Shown piece after piece: positions 35,196-43,925 of a stretch of DNA of 64,000 bases (position 1 is its first letter; the number at the start of each line of letters is the position of its first letter). Location of the stretch: positions 62,001-126,000 of the forward strand of contig NZ_JAAGKO020000021.1 of assembly GCF_027947535.2 (NCBI RefSeq), given 5' to 3'. Under the pieces are notes generated by a model. That model did no database searches. It was not told the DNA's origin and saw only the letters and a list, made by a program, of their open reading frames with translations. Position numbers and translations under genes: made by a program. The DNA is from Streptantibioticus silvisoli (GTDB taxonomy: Bacteria; Actinomycetota; Actinomycetes; Streptomycetales; Streptomycetaceae).

Positions 35196-38100
35196 ATGAG
35201 TGCCACCTGGGAGAGCGGACATCCGACCGAGGACGAATGGTGGGGGGACCTCTACGGTGACCCGTCCGCCGAGCCGCCACCGGCCGCCCCCGAGCCGCGC
35301 CCGACCCCGCCCACGTTCTCCTTCCGCGAGAACATCCCGCTGTCGGCGCCGGACGTCCTGCCGTGGCCCCGCAACCGCGCCGCGCCCCCCGAGCCCCCCA
35401 GGCCCTGGTCCGCGCCCCCGCCGGACGCGCCGTCGCAACCCGCGCCGCCCTCGTCGGGCGCGCCGTGGGGGCCGGTGCCGCCACCTCCCGCCGCTCCTGA
35501 CGGGCCCGGGCCACGGTCGCCGGAGCCGTTCCGCTCCGAGCCGCCGTCGCCGGACGGGCCGCCGCAACCGGGCCCGCCGTCGTCGGACGTGCCGCCGTGG
35601 TGGTCCGCGTCGCCGTCGTCCGACGCGCCGTCGCCGCCCGCGTCGCCGTCTCCGGCCGCTCCCGGTCGGTCGGGGCCGTCGTCGTGGCCTGTGCCGGGGT
35701 CGTCCGGCGTGTCCTCGCAGGCCGCGCCGCCGCCATCGTCTGCTGCTGCTCCTGGTTCTGCTGCTTCTGGTCGGTCGGGGTCGACGTCGTCGTGGCCTGC
35801 GCCGGGAGCGCCGGACGTGTCGTCGCCGCCCGCGCCGCCCTCTCCGGGCACTCCTGGTCGGCCGGGGCCGTCTTCCCCGGCGCCGGTCCGGTCCAAGCCG
35901 CCGTCGGCGGACGTGCCGCCGCAGCCGGGCCCGCCTGCACCGGACGTGCCGCTGTGGTCCGCGTCGCCGTCGCCGGACGTGTCGTGGCAGGCCGCACCGC
36001 CGTCTCCCGCTGCTCCCGGTTGGGCGGAGCCGCCTTCCTCCGGGCCCTTCGAGACCACGCCGGCGTCGCCCGCCGCGCCCTCCTGGCCTTCGCCGCCGTC
36101 CTTCGACGTGCCGCCCGCGGTGCCGTCGCAGCCCGTGCCGCCGCCCCCCGACCCGCCCTCCGCGGACCGGAGGACGTCCCTCGACAAGGCGGCGCCCCCG
36201 TCCTCCCGGGCAGCGAGTCCCGCGTCCCCGCGCCCCCCGGCCCCACCGTCTCCCGGTGCGGGCGCCGACCCCGGTCCCATGCCGCCGCCGGCCGGGGCCG
36301 TTCCGCCGGTCCAGGCCGATCCGCCGCGTCAGGCGGCGTCCGCGCCCCCGGCCGATCCGCCGCGCTCGGCCGGGACATCCCCCTCCGCCCCGCCGCGCCC
36401 GGCGGTCCGCCGGCCGCCCGTCATGCCGCCGCTCACGTTGCGCCGACCGACCGCGCCGACCGCGCCGACCGCGCCGACCGCGCCGACCGTGACTCCGACT
36501 TCGCCTCCGCCTCCGACTTCGCCTTCGGCCGGGTTGCCGGCCGCGTCTCCAGCCCCAGCCGGTTCGCCGAGCACGCCCCCGGCCGGCTCTCCGCCTCCGG
36601 CCCGGACCGGTCCGCCGGCCGCGTCTCCGGCCGGTCCATCGGCTCCGGCCGGTCCTACGGCTCCGGCGTCGGCCGCTCCTCCGGCTCCGGCGTCGGCCGG
36701 TCCTCCGGCTCCGTCGCCGGCCGGTCCGCAATCCGCGTCTCCGGCCGGTTCGCCGATCCGGCCTCCGGCCCGGATCGGTCCGCTGACCCCGCCTCCGACC
36801 CGGATCGGTCCGCAGTCCGCACCTCCGGCCGGTCGGCCGTCCGTGCCTCCGGCCTCCGCCGGTGCACCCTCCGTGCCCCCGGCCGGTCCTCCGAATCCGC
36901 CCTCGTCCTCCGCCGGTTCACCGTCCATACCTCCGACCGCGCCTCCGACCGGCCCTACGACCCCAAGCCCGACCCCGACCCCGTCTCCGGCTCCGACCCC
37001 GACTCCGGCTCTGGCTCCGCCTCTGCCCCCGGCCGTTTCACCGTCGGACGCGCCCCCGGCCGTTTCACCGGCGGACGCCTCCCCCTCCGCACCGTCGGAC
37101 GCGCCTCCGCCCCCGGCCGGTCCGCCGGTCACGCCCCCCGCCGGCCCGACTGCGCCCCCGACCGCACCCCCGCTCCCCGCCGCCTCACCCACCGTGCCCC
37201 CGACCGATCCCCCCGCCGCCGCCTGGCCCCCGCCCCCGCCTCCGTCCATAGCCCCGCGGCCCGTAACCCCGCCGCCGGTCGTCCCGTCGTCCCCGGCGGG
37301 TGGTGAGCGCGGGGACGGGGCCTTCGGGTGGCAGGTCGGGGCCGTGCCGCGGGCCAGCGGGGAACGTGATCCGGCGCGGCCCTACGTGCCGGCGCGGGTG
37401 CCGGCGCCGCCGGAGCCGGCGGCCGACTCGCCGGTGCCCGCGTTGCCGGCCGGCTGGGCGCAGGTCGCGACCGCGCACGCCGGGCTGCGCCCGACGGCGC
37501 CGGCGCTGTGGCCGGCCGCCGACCCGGACCGGCTGGCGGACCTGGTGCCGGACACCGTGCTGGACGGGGCCGGCTACGGACGGCTGACCGTGCGGGCGCT
37601 GTCCGTGCGCGGTGACGACGCCCGGGCCCTGGGCGCACCGCGCGGGGAGGCGCTGCTGACCGCCCGGTTCGGCGAGGGGGAGGACGCCGTGCTGCTGCTC
37701 GCGCTGGCCGGCGACGGCGGTCCGGGCGGTGGCCATCCGGCGTCGGCGGCCGTGCTGCGGGCGCTGGGTGAGGCCGTCGGCAACCACCGCGTGCCGTTGC
37801 TCGACGACCTGCGGGCCGGCCGCGAACAGGCGCTGCGGGCCGGGCTGCGGCGGATCACCGAACGCGTGCGGTCCACCTCCGGCGACAGCCCGCTGTCCGC
37901 CGCCCTGCTGCCGGTCGGCACCGTCAGCGCGGCCCGGGTGTACTTCGGGGTCGGCCCCGGCGTGCCGCTGCGGATGCGCGGCGGTGTCTGGCGGCCGCTG
38001 GCCCCCGGCACGCCCGAGGGCGCCTTCCGGCTGACCGCCGACCTCGGGCGGCCCGGCGACGTGACGCTGCTGTACGGGCCGGGGCTGGCCGGGGCCCTGC

Positions 38101-38261
38101 GCGGCGCGCCCCGGCTGGCGGCGCGGCTGGCGGCGCGCTGGGCACCGCCGGCCGCGCCGCCGAACGGCGCCGGGTTCCTGGCCGACCTCAGCCTGCCGGT
38201 GCCCGGCCACACCGGTGACCGCAGCGCCGTCGCGGTCTGGGACGCGCCGGAGGCGGGCTGA
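35196..38261 (+). CDS. Large proline-rich protein with C-terminal PP2C-like domain
   Basis: A 1021-aa protein. Residues 1-55 are acidic (HPTEDEWWGDLYGD). Residues about 55-745 are Pro/Ser/Ala-rich low complexity with many PPSP/PPAP units and a PTAPTAPTAPT tract. Residues about 750-1021 form a globular domain (GWAQVATAHAGLRP ... LLALAGDGGPGGGHPASAAVLRALG ... GDSPLSAALLPVG) that resembles PP2C-family Ser/Thr phosphatases with the GDG-GG turn, but most metal-binding Asp residues are not evident, so it may be a binding rather than catalytic module. No signal peptide seen. Because of the composition, other frames are also open, but this one is continuous and ends in the folded domain. Confidence 0.7.
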   Translation: MSATWESGHPTEDEWWGDLYGDPSAEPPPAAPEPRPTPPTFSFRENIPLSAPDVLPWPRNRAAPPEPPRPWSAPPPDAPSQPAPPSSGAPWGPVPPPPAAPDGPGPRSPEPFRSEPPSPDGPPQPGPPSSDVPPWWSASPSSDAPSPPASPSPAAPGRSGPSSWPVPGSSGVSSQAAPPPSSAAAPGSAASGRSGSTSSWPAPGAPDVSSPPAPPSPGTPGRPGPSSPAPVRSKPPSADVPPQPGPPAPDVPLWSASPSPDVSWQAAPPSPAAPGWAEPPSSGPFETTPASPAAPSWPSPPSFDVPPAVPSQPVPPPPDPPSADRRTSLDKAAPPSSRAASPASPRPPAPPSPGAGADPGPMPPPAGAVPPVQADPPRQAASAPPADPPRSAGTSPSAPPRPAVRRPPVMPPLTLRRPTAPTAPTAPTAPTVTPTSPPPPTSPSAGLPAASPAPAGSPSTPPAGSPPPARTGPPAASPAGPSAPAGPTAPASAAPPAPASAGPPAPSPAGPQSASPAGSPIRPPARIGPLTPPPTRIGPQSAPPAGRPSVPPASAGAPSVPPAGPPNPPSSSAGSPSIPPTAPPTGPTTPSPTPTPSPAPTPTPALAPPLPPAVSPSDAPPAVSPADASPSAPSDAPPPPAGPPVTPPAGPTAPPTAPPLPAASPTVPPTDPPAAAWPPPPPPSIAPRPVTPPPVVPSSPAGGERGDGAFGWQVGAVPRASGERDPARPYVPARVPAPPEPAADSPVPALPAGWAQVATAHAGLRPTAPALWPAADPDRLADLVPDTVLDGAGYGRLTVRALSVRGDDARALGAPRGEALLTARFGEGEDAVLLLALAGDGGPGGGHPASAAVLRALGEAVGNHRVPLLDDLRAGREQALRAGLRRITERVRSTSGDSPLSAALLPVGTVSAARVYFGVGPGVPLRMRGGVWRPLAPGTPEGAFRLTADLGRPGDVTLLYGPGLAGALRGAPRLAARLAARWAPPAAPPNGAGFLADLSLPVPGHTGDRSAVAVWDAPEAG

Positions 38262-38279
38262 CCCGGCGCGTCCCGGCGG

Positions 38280-41200
38280 TCAGCGGCCGGCCCGGGCGCG
38301 TACCGACAGCCGCAGGGTGAGGATCTGGAACGGCCGCAGCTCCACGGCGATCCCGGCGTCCGGGCCGTCCGGGGCCGGCGCCAGGTGCAGCGGCTGCTCC
38401 AACAGGTCGGTCACCGACGCCCGTTCCACCGGGAAGCCGGCCGTCACGGTGGCCGACGCCCGGCCGCCGTGCGACTCGTACAGCCGGACCACCACGTCGC
38501 CGGAGCGGTCGTCGGCGAGCTTGACGGCCTCCACGGTGACCGCCGGGTGGTCGACCCGTACCACCGGCTGCGGCAGCGGCTCCGAGCCCCAACCCACCTG
38601 GCGCAGCGGCAGGTTGAGGGCGAGGCCCGCGGCCACCGCGTCGCCCGGGTCGGCGCCGGGCAGCAGCGCGTAGGTGAAGCGGTGGGTGCCCTGGTCGGTC
38701 TCCGGGTCGGGGCTGTGCGGTGCGCGCAGCAGGGTCAGCCGCACGGTGGTGCCGGCGCCCTGCTCGTGCCGGACGCGGGTGGTGTCGTGGCCGTAGGTGG
38801 AGTCGTTGAGGACGGCGACGCCGTAGCCGGGTTCCGCGACGTGCGTCCAGCGGTGGGCGCAGGTCTCGAACCGGGCGGCCTCCCAGCTGGTGTTGGTGTG
38901 GGTCGGCCGGTGGACGTGGCCGAACTGCACCTCGGAGGTGGCCCGTTCGGCGTGCACGTCGAGCGGGAAGGCGGCCTTGAGGACCTTCTCCGACTCCTTC
39001 CAGTCGATCTCGGTGACCACGTCGATCCGGCGGCTGCCGGCGCTCAGCGTGACGTCCTGCACCACGCGTGAACCGGCGCCGAACGCCCGGGTGACCCGCA
39101 CCACCGCGCGCAGCGGTCCGGACTCGACCAGGTCGACCGACTCCGCCTGCGTCAGGTCGGTGTGCCGGCGCCGGTAGTGCCGGTCGATGTCCCAGGCGTC
39201 CCACTGGTTGGGGTGGTCCGGGTGCAGTTGCAGCAGGTTGCCCCGGGCGCCGGGCGCCAGCACCTCGCGCCGGGCCGTCTTGTCGTGCACCGACGCCAGC
39301 AGTCCCTCACCGTCGACCACGACCCGCAACAGCGCGTTCTCCAGCAGGTATCCGCCGCCCTCGGCGGTCGCGGTGACCCGCGCGTCCCGCGGTGCGGACG
39401 CCGGCCGGGCCGCGCCCAGCGCCGGGGCCTCGACCCATCCGGTGCCGCCGTCCGGCAGCGTCACCGGCTCGGCACGCGGGTACGGCGAGGCGTTCAGCAG
39501 CACCGGGCCGTCGCCCGGCGCCGCGTCGGCCGCCGCGCCCAGCGCGTGCGCCGCCCGCGCGGTGATCGCCTCCAGCTCCTCGCGCACCCGTTCGTAGGTC
39601 TGCCGGGCCTCGCGGTGCACCCAGGCGATCGACGAGCCGGGCAGGATGTCGTGGAACTGGTGCAGCAGCACCGTCTTCCAGATCCGGTCCAGCTCCTCGT
39701 ACGGGTAGACGTAGCCCGGTGCGGACAGTGCCGCCCGGGTCGCCCACAACTCCGCCTCGCGCAACAGGTGTTCACTGCGCCGGTTGCCCTGCTTGGTCTT
39801 GGCCTGCGTGGTGTAGGTCGCCCGGTGCAGCTCCAGGTACATCTCGCCCGACCACACCGGCGCGCGCTGGCCGTACTCCGCCTCCGCCGCCTCGAAGAAC
39901 GCCGCCGGCTTCTCGATCTCCACTCGCGGCGACCCCTCCAGCGACCGCAGCCGCCGGGCCTTCTCCAGCATCTCGCGGGTGGGACCGCCGCCGCCGTCGC
40001 CGTAGCCGAACGGCACCAGCGACCGGGTCGCCAGCCCCTTGTCCGCGAAGTTGGCCACCGCGTGGGCGAGTTCACTGGCGTGGAAGGTGGCGTTGTAGGT
40101 GTCGACCGGCGGGAAGTGGGTGAAGACCCGGGTGCCGTCGATGCCCTCCCACCAGAACGAGTGGTGCGGCATCTTGTTGGTCTGGTTCCACGACATCTTC
40201 TGGGTCAGGAACCAGCGCACCCCGGCCAGCTTGGCCAGTTGGGGGAACGCGGCGGTGTAGCCGAACGAGTCCGGCAGCCAGATCTCCTCGGTGTCGACCC
40301 CCAACTCCTCGCGGAAGAACCGCTTCCCGTGCGTGATCTGCCGGGCCAGCGCCTCACCGCCCGGCATGTTGGCGTCCGACTCCACCCACATCGAGCCCAC
40401 CGGCGCCCAGTTGCCCTCCCGCACCGCCTCCTTGATGCGCTCCCAGATGTGCGGCTGGTGCTCCTTGACCCACGCGTACTGCTGCGCCTGCGAACAGGCG
40501 AACACCAACTCCGGGTACTCCTTGGCCAGTTGCGTGACGTTGGCGAAGGTCCGCGACGCCTTGCGCACGGTCTCGCGCAACGGCCACAGCCAGGCGGAGT
40601 CGATGTGCGCGTGCCCGGCCGCCGACAGCCGGTGCGCGCTGGCGTGGGCCGGGCGGGACAGCACGCCGGCCAGCTCGGCGCGGGCCGCGGCGGCGGTGGC
40701 CGGCACGTCGTGCAGGTCGAGGGCGTCCAGCGCGAACTCCAGCGCCCGCAGGATCTCGTGCCGGCGCGGGTCGGCGGCGCTCAGCTCGCGCATCAGCTCG
40801 TTGAGGACATCGATGTCGAACACCAGGTGCCAGACGTCCTCGTCCAGCACCGCCAGCGTGGCGGAGCCGAAGCGGTACAGCGGCGCGTCGCCCGCGGTCA
40901 GCACGTCGCCCAGCGCGGTGGGCCGGAAGCCGTTCAGCACCGCCGGGTTGGCCGCCGCCTCCAGCAGCAGCCGCACCGGTTCACCGCCCGCGGCCGGCGA
41001 GCCGACCGGCACGTACCGGTTGCGCGGGTGCACGCCCTTGATGGGCACCCCGGCCTCGTCGTGGACCAGGCCCTCCGCCTGGAACCCCGGCTCCTCGGCG
41101 CTGTAGCCGATGTCCAGCACGGCCTCCACCCGCCGCCCGGCCCAGCCGGCCGGCACCTCGCCCTCGATCCGGAACCAGCTGGTCGACCACGGGGAGCCCC

Positions 41201-41384
41201 ACGCGGTCCCCGGCTCGAACGGCTCGTAGGCCGCCCGCAACGCCTCGGCCACCGGCACCGGTTCACCGCGCACGTGCCAGGCGCGGACGGACAGCGGTGC
41301 CCGGTCGGTGTACTGGGCGGGCCTGATGAACTGGTCCAGGGCGCGCTCAAGGCGCCCTTCGACCAGGGTGCGGTCGTCGTGCAT
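38280..41384 (-). CDS. Alpha-mannosidase, glycoside hydrolase family 38
   Basis: A 1034-aa GH38 enzyme, probably cytoplasmic because no signal peptide is seen. The zinc site starts GHAHIDSAWLWPL (His and Asp ligands), the nucleophile is the Asp of WLPDSFGYTAAFPQLAKLAGV, and further zinc/substrate residues are in FALDAL, QKMSWN and FPPVDTYNA. The middle helical and C-terminal beta-sandwich domains are complete (to LTLRLSVRARAGR). The N-terminal 240 residues match the long bacterial/yeast class. Expected to release mannose from alpha-mannosides. The gene is alone, converging with the PP2C-like gene 18 bases away. Confidence 0.93.
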   Translation of the reverse strand: MHDDRTLVEGRLERALDQFIRPAQYTDRAPLSVRAWHVRGEPVPVAEALRAAYEPFEPGTAWGSPWSTSWFRIEGEVPAGWAGRRVEAVLDIGYSAEEPGFQAEGLVHDEAGVPIKGVHPRNRYVPVGSPAAGGEPVRLLLEAAANPAVLNGFRPTALGDVLTAGDAPLYRFGSATLAVLDEDVWHLVFDIDVLNELMRELSAADPRRHEILRALEFALDALDLHDVPATAAAARAELAGVLSRPAHASAHRLSAAGHAHIDSAWLWPLRETVRKASRTFANVTQLAKEYPELVFACSQAQQYAWVKEHQPHIWERIKEAVREGNWAPVGSMWVESDANMPGGEALARQITHGKRFFREELGVDTEEIWLPDSFGYTAAFPQLAKLAGVRWFLTQKMSWNQTNKMPHHSFWWEGIDGTRVFTHFPPVDTYNATFHASELAHAVANFADKGLATRSLVPFGYGDGGGGPTREMLEKARRLRSLEGSPRVEIEKPAAFFEAAEAEYGQRAPVWSGEMYLELHRATYTTQAKTKQGNRRSEHLLREAELWATRAALSAPGYVYPYEELDRIWKTVLLHQFHDILPGSSIAWVHREARQTYERVREELEAITARAAHALGAAADAAPGDGPVLLNASPYPRAEPVTLPDGGTGWVEAPALGAARPASAPRDARVTATAEGGGYLLENALLRVVVDGEGLLASVHDKTARREVLAPGARGNLLQLHPDHPNQWDAWDIDRHYRRRHTDLTQAESVDLVESGPLRAVVRVTRAFGAGSRVVQDVTLSAGSRRIDVVTEIDWKESEKVLKAAFPLDVHAERATSEVQFGHVHRPTHTNTSWEAARFETCAHRWTHVAEPGYGVAVLNDSTYGHDTTRVRHEQGAGTTVRLTLLRAPHSPDPETDQGTHRFTYALLPGADPGDAVAAGLALNLPLRQVGWGSEPLPQPVVRVDHPAVTVEAVKLADDRSGDVVVRLYESHGGRASATVTAGFPVERASVTDLLEQPLHLAPAPDGPDAGIAVELRPFQILTLRLSVRARAGR

Positions 41385-41673
41385 GCGGTTCCCTCGCTTC
41401 GGCTGCGGCGGCGCGTGCGTGCACCTGCCACCCTTCCCCGATCACGCCCGCCGCGCACCGACCGGCCGCCGCCACGCCGCGATTTCCGCCGGGATCGCCC
41501 CCCGGAGCGCCCCGGCGTGCGCCCTCCCGTGCATCCGTTCGCCGACCGCGCGCCCCGCGGTGCTTCCGTTCCCCGCCCGCGCGCGGTCCGCACCCGCGAT
41601 TTCCCGCCGACACCGCGCGTGGGGGAGGTGTGGACGGGAAATGCATCTCGCGACGCCGTTCTAAGGGGGACTT

Positions 41674-42144
41674 GTGACGGGCGCCGAAACGGAACCGATG
41701 GACAGACGTCCCGAGGCACGGCCGGTCCGGGGTGCCGCGGAGACGACCGTGACCCGGGAGTTACGGCGCCGGCTGCGGCACGCCGACCTGAGCGCGGTCG
41801 CCGAGGCCCGCGGCCTGCTGCGCCGACGCCTCGCCGACTGGGGCGTGCCGGACCTGCGCGACACCGCGGAACTGCTGCTCAGCGAGGTGGTGACCAACGC
41901 CCTGGTGCACACCGGCGGCGGCGCGCTGCTGACCGCCACCCTGCTCACCCAGGGGCAGCGCACCCGATTACGGGTCGAGGTGCAGGACGACGCCCCGCAC
42001 CGCCCCTACCCCCGGCCCGCCTCCGACGACGCCTCCGGCGGCCGCGGCCTGCTGATCGTCCGCGCCCTCGCCGACGCGTGGGGCGTACGCCCGCAACCGG
42101 TCGGTAAATCCGTCTGGTTCGAGCTCACCGGCGACCCCGGGTGA
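41674..42144 (+). CDS. Anti-sigma-factor-type ATP-binding protein (RsbW/SpoIIAB-like) with two TTA codons
   Basis: A 156-aa GHKL ATPase of the stand-alone HATPase_c_2 class common in streptomycetes. N-box is LLLSEVVTNALVHTGG and the G-box is GGRGLLIVRALADAWG. Such proteins bind and inhibit sigma factors or anti-anti-sigma factors. Leu30 and Leu99 are encoded by TTA (41761-41763, 41968-41970), the rare codon read by the bldA tRNA in Streptomyces, so full expression may await development. The GTG start follows AAGGGGG by 5-6 bases. No partner gene is adjacent. The 289-base upstream gap shows no gene. Confidence 0.87.
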   Translation: MTGAETEPMDRRPEARPVRGAAETTVTRELRRRLRHADLSAVAEARGLLRRRLADWGVPDLRDTAELLLSEVVTNALVHTGGGALLTATLLTQGQRTRLRVEVQDDAPHRPYPRPASDDASGGRGLLIVRALADAWGVRPQPVGKSVWFELTGDPG

Positions 42145-42190
42145 GCGGCGCGGCGGACGGACCGTGCCGGTCAGCCGGTTGTGGAACACG

Positions 42191-42412
42191 ATGATACCGG
42201 CCGGTCAGCCGGTGAACGCGCCGCACGCACGGGTGAACGCGCCGACCGCGGCGCTGCACGTGCCGGACACGGCGCCGCACGTACCGGACGACCCGGTGAA
42301 CGTCCCGCACGGACCGCTGAACGCGGCGCACGCGTCGCTGAACGCGCCGGACGACCCGGTGCGCCCGCTGGCGGACGGGTCCAGGAAAGCGCCGAGCCCC
42401 GCGCGCCGGTGA
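42191..42412 (+). CDS. Candidate 73-aa heptapeptide-repeat protein (nine 21-bp units)
   Basis: From the ATG at 42191 the frame is made of nine 7-codon units: MIPAGQP, VNAPHAR, VNAPTAA, LHVPDTA, PHVPDDP, VNVPHGP, LNAAHAS, LNAPDDP, VRPLADG, then a basic tail SRKAPSPARR. Consensus is [VL]-[NH]-[AV]-P-[HD]-x-x. The period is kept at the protein level while codons vary, which favours coding. Ribosome-binding signal is weak; an in-frame GTG at 42164 is an alternative start. It follows the ATPase gene by 46 bases on the same strand. Its last codons overlap the hairpin at 42391-42429. No family recognised. Confidence 0.45.
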   Translation: MIPAGQPVNAPHARVNAPTAALHVPDTAPHVPDDPVNVPHGPLNAAHASLNAPDDPVRPLADGSRKAPSPARR

Positions 42413-42429
42413 CGGCGGCGGGGCTCGGC
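42391..42429. terminator. Bidirectional hairpin between convergent genes
   Basis: GCCGAGCCCCGC (42391-42402) pairs with GCGGGGCTCGGC (42418-42429), 12-bp perfect stem, 15-nt loop, followed by GTTCTC. It separates the forward unit (41674-42412) from the DUF2637 gene ending at 42457. Confidence 0.7.
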
Positions 42430-42456
42430 GTTCTCAGGGCTCCGGGGCGGGTTCGG

Positions 42457-43509
42457 TCAGCCGAACTGCCGCTCCAGGTCCTTCAGCTTGGCCTCCAGGG
42501 AGTCCAGGCGGGGCAGGGTCTGCGTGTCGTCCTCGGCGGTGAGGTCGACGACGCTGGTGCGCTCACCGCGCACCGGCTGGAGCGCCGGACGCTGCTGGGC
42601 TGCGGGAAGCTCGGTGGAGTCGCCTATAGCAGGCTCCGCAACTTCGCCGCTGGCGGCGCTGGACTGGTGGGCCGACGGGAGTTCCACCTGGCGTCCGCCG
42701 CCGCGCGGCCGGCCGCCCCAGCCGCGGTGCTGCCGGGAGATGGCCTTGATGCGGGCGCGCTCCATGCGGTCGTGGTCGCGCCGGGCCAGCCGGGTCTGCT
42801 CCTGCTGGCGCTGGTCGTCGCGGACCTCCTCGACCGCCTCGTCCAGGGTGCGCACGTTCTCCAGCAGCATCAGCGACCACGCCTTGTACGTCTCACGCGG
42901 CGCGCGGATCCAGCGGACCATCCGGATCTGCGGCAGCGGACGCGGCACCAGGCCCTGCTCGCGCAGCGCCGCGCGGCGGGTCTGCTTCAGCGCGCGGTCG
43001 AACAGCACCGCCGCCGACATCGACATGCCGGCGAAGAACTCGGGGGCGCCGGCGTGGCCGAAGCCGCGCGGGGCGTGCACCCAGTTGAACCACGCCGAGG
43101 CCGACGCGAAGGTCCACACCAGCAGGCGGGAACCGAGCGCCGCGTCGCCGTGGCTCGCCTCACGCACGGCCAGCACCGAGCAGAACATGGCCGCGCCGTC
43201 CAGGCCGAACGGCACCAGGTACTCCCAGCCGCCGGCCAGGTCCAGGTTCTCCCGGCCGAAGCCGACCAGCCCGTGGAAGGACAGCGCCGCGGCCACCCCG
43301 GCGCAGCAGAACAGCAGCACGTAGGAGGCGCTGCCGTACAGCGCCTCCTTCTGCCGCCGGCGTTCCTCGCCGCGCTCCCAGGAATCCATCGACGCCCCCG
43401 CCGCCCTGGCCTTGCGGCCCTTGAGCATCATGATCACCGCCACGATCGCCACCGCGATGCCCACGGCGCCCGACAGCGTCCAATCCAGCGATATGTCCGT
43501 AAGTTTCAT
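42457..43509 (-). CDS. DUF2637 family membrane protein
   Basis: A 350-aa protein. The first helix (LSGAVGIAVAIVAVIMML) is followed by a charged stretch and three more membrane segments (YVLLFCCAGVAAALSFHGLVG, YLVPFGLDGAAMFCSVLAV, LLVWTFASASAWFNWVHAP), the DUF2637 core. The C-terminal 150 residues are soluble, ending in a predicted coiled coil (LDSLEAKLKDLERQFG). DUF2637 genes are common in actinobacterial chromosomes and mobile elements; the function is not known to me. The ATG at 43509 has AAGGGA 8 bases upstream. Confidence 0.8.
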   Translation of the reverse strand: MKLTDISLDWTLSGAVGIAVAIVAVIMMLKGRKARAAGASMDSWERGEERRRQKEALYGSASYVLLFCCAGVAAALSFHGLVGFGRENLDLAGGWEYLVPFGLDGAAMFCSVLAVREASHGDAALGSRLLVWTFASASAWFNWVHAPRGFGHAGAPEFFAGMSMSAAVLFDRALKQTRRAALREQGLVPRPLPQIRMVRWIRAPRETYKAWSLMLLENVRTLDEAVEEVRDDQRQQEQTRLARRDHDRMERARIKAISRQHRGWGGRPRGGGRQVELPSAHQSSAASGEVAEPAIGDSTELPAAQQRPALQPVRGERTSVVDLTAEDDTQTLPRLDSLEAKLKDLERQFG

Positions 43510-43925
43510 CTGGTGGGTCCCTTTAGCTGTCGCTATGTCTTCGCGCTGCGCGCCATCCTGACGAATGCCCCGCGGCCCTGAGGGGGTTTCGGGACAAGAC
43601 AACGCCAATGAGCGGGTCTTGACCGGAGGAGCGTTGCCGAAGTATCGAACTCCCGTGTGACTAATGGGGAGTTGATCCAATCCGCGGCACCCTATCAGGT
43701 GGCCCCGAAACCCCCCGCGGGTGCCGGTGTTGTTGTGAACGTGCCGATGTCTTCATGAAATCTCCACATCAGCTCCGCGTTGTCGGGGTGTGCCGTGATG
43801 AGACGGGCCGCGCCGCAGCGGAGCCGGGGGTTGAGTGGTGAAATAGGGGGCATTCGCCCGAACGATGTAGGTGAAGGCCGGTCGATCGCCTTGACGGGAA
43901 CGCCGGCCACGGAGGAGGAGACCCG
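43510..43925. other. Divergent control region between DUF2637 and GntR genes
   Basis: 416 bases with lower GC than the neighbouring genes and no gene. It has a distant 12-bp inverted repeat (GGGGGTTTCGGG 43582-43593 with CCCGAAACCCCC 43704-43715) and the operator-like repeat 43648-43673. The right end provides GGAGGAGGAG as ribosome-binding site of the GntR gene. Confidence 0.45.
43648..43673. promoter_or_regulatory. Operator-like inverted repeat
   Basis: AACTCCC and GGGGAGTT form an inverted repeat (7-bp arms, 11-12-base centre GTGTGACTAAT) in the region between a GntR-family gene and the DUF2637 gene, a natural candidate binding site for that regulator. Confidence 0.4.

Noticed and set aside
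35200-37306. Long open frames in other phases through the proline-rich gene
   Set aside because: All phases are open because of CCG/CCC/GCC-rich sequence. Only the frame 35196-38261 continues into a folded domain with normal codon use.
42191-42379. CRISPR array (regular 21-bp units)
   Set aside because: The units are degenerate, contiguous and carry no unique spacers; the period is in whole codons, so a repeat ORF explains it better.
43510-43925. tRNA or small RNA in the less GC-rich region before the GntR gene
   Set aside because: I could not fold a cloverleaf or find T-loop GTTCGA-type consensus in the right setting; only inverted repeats are present.
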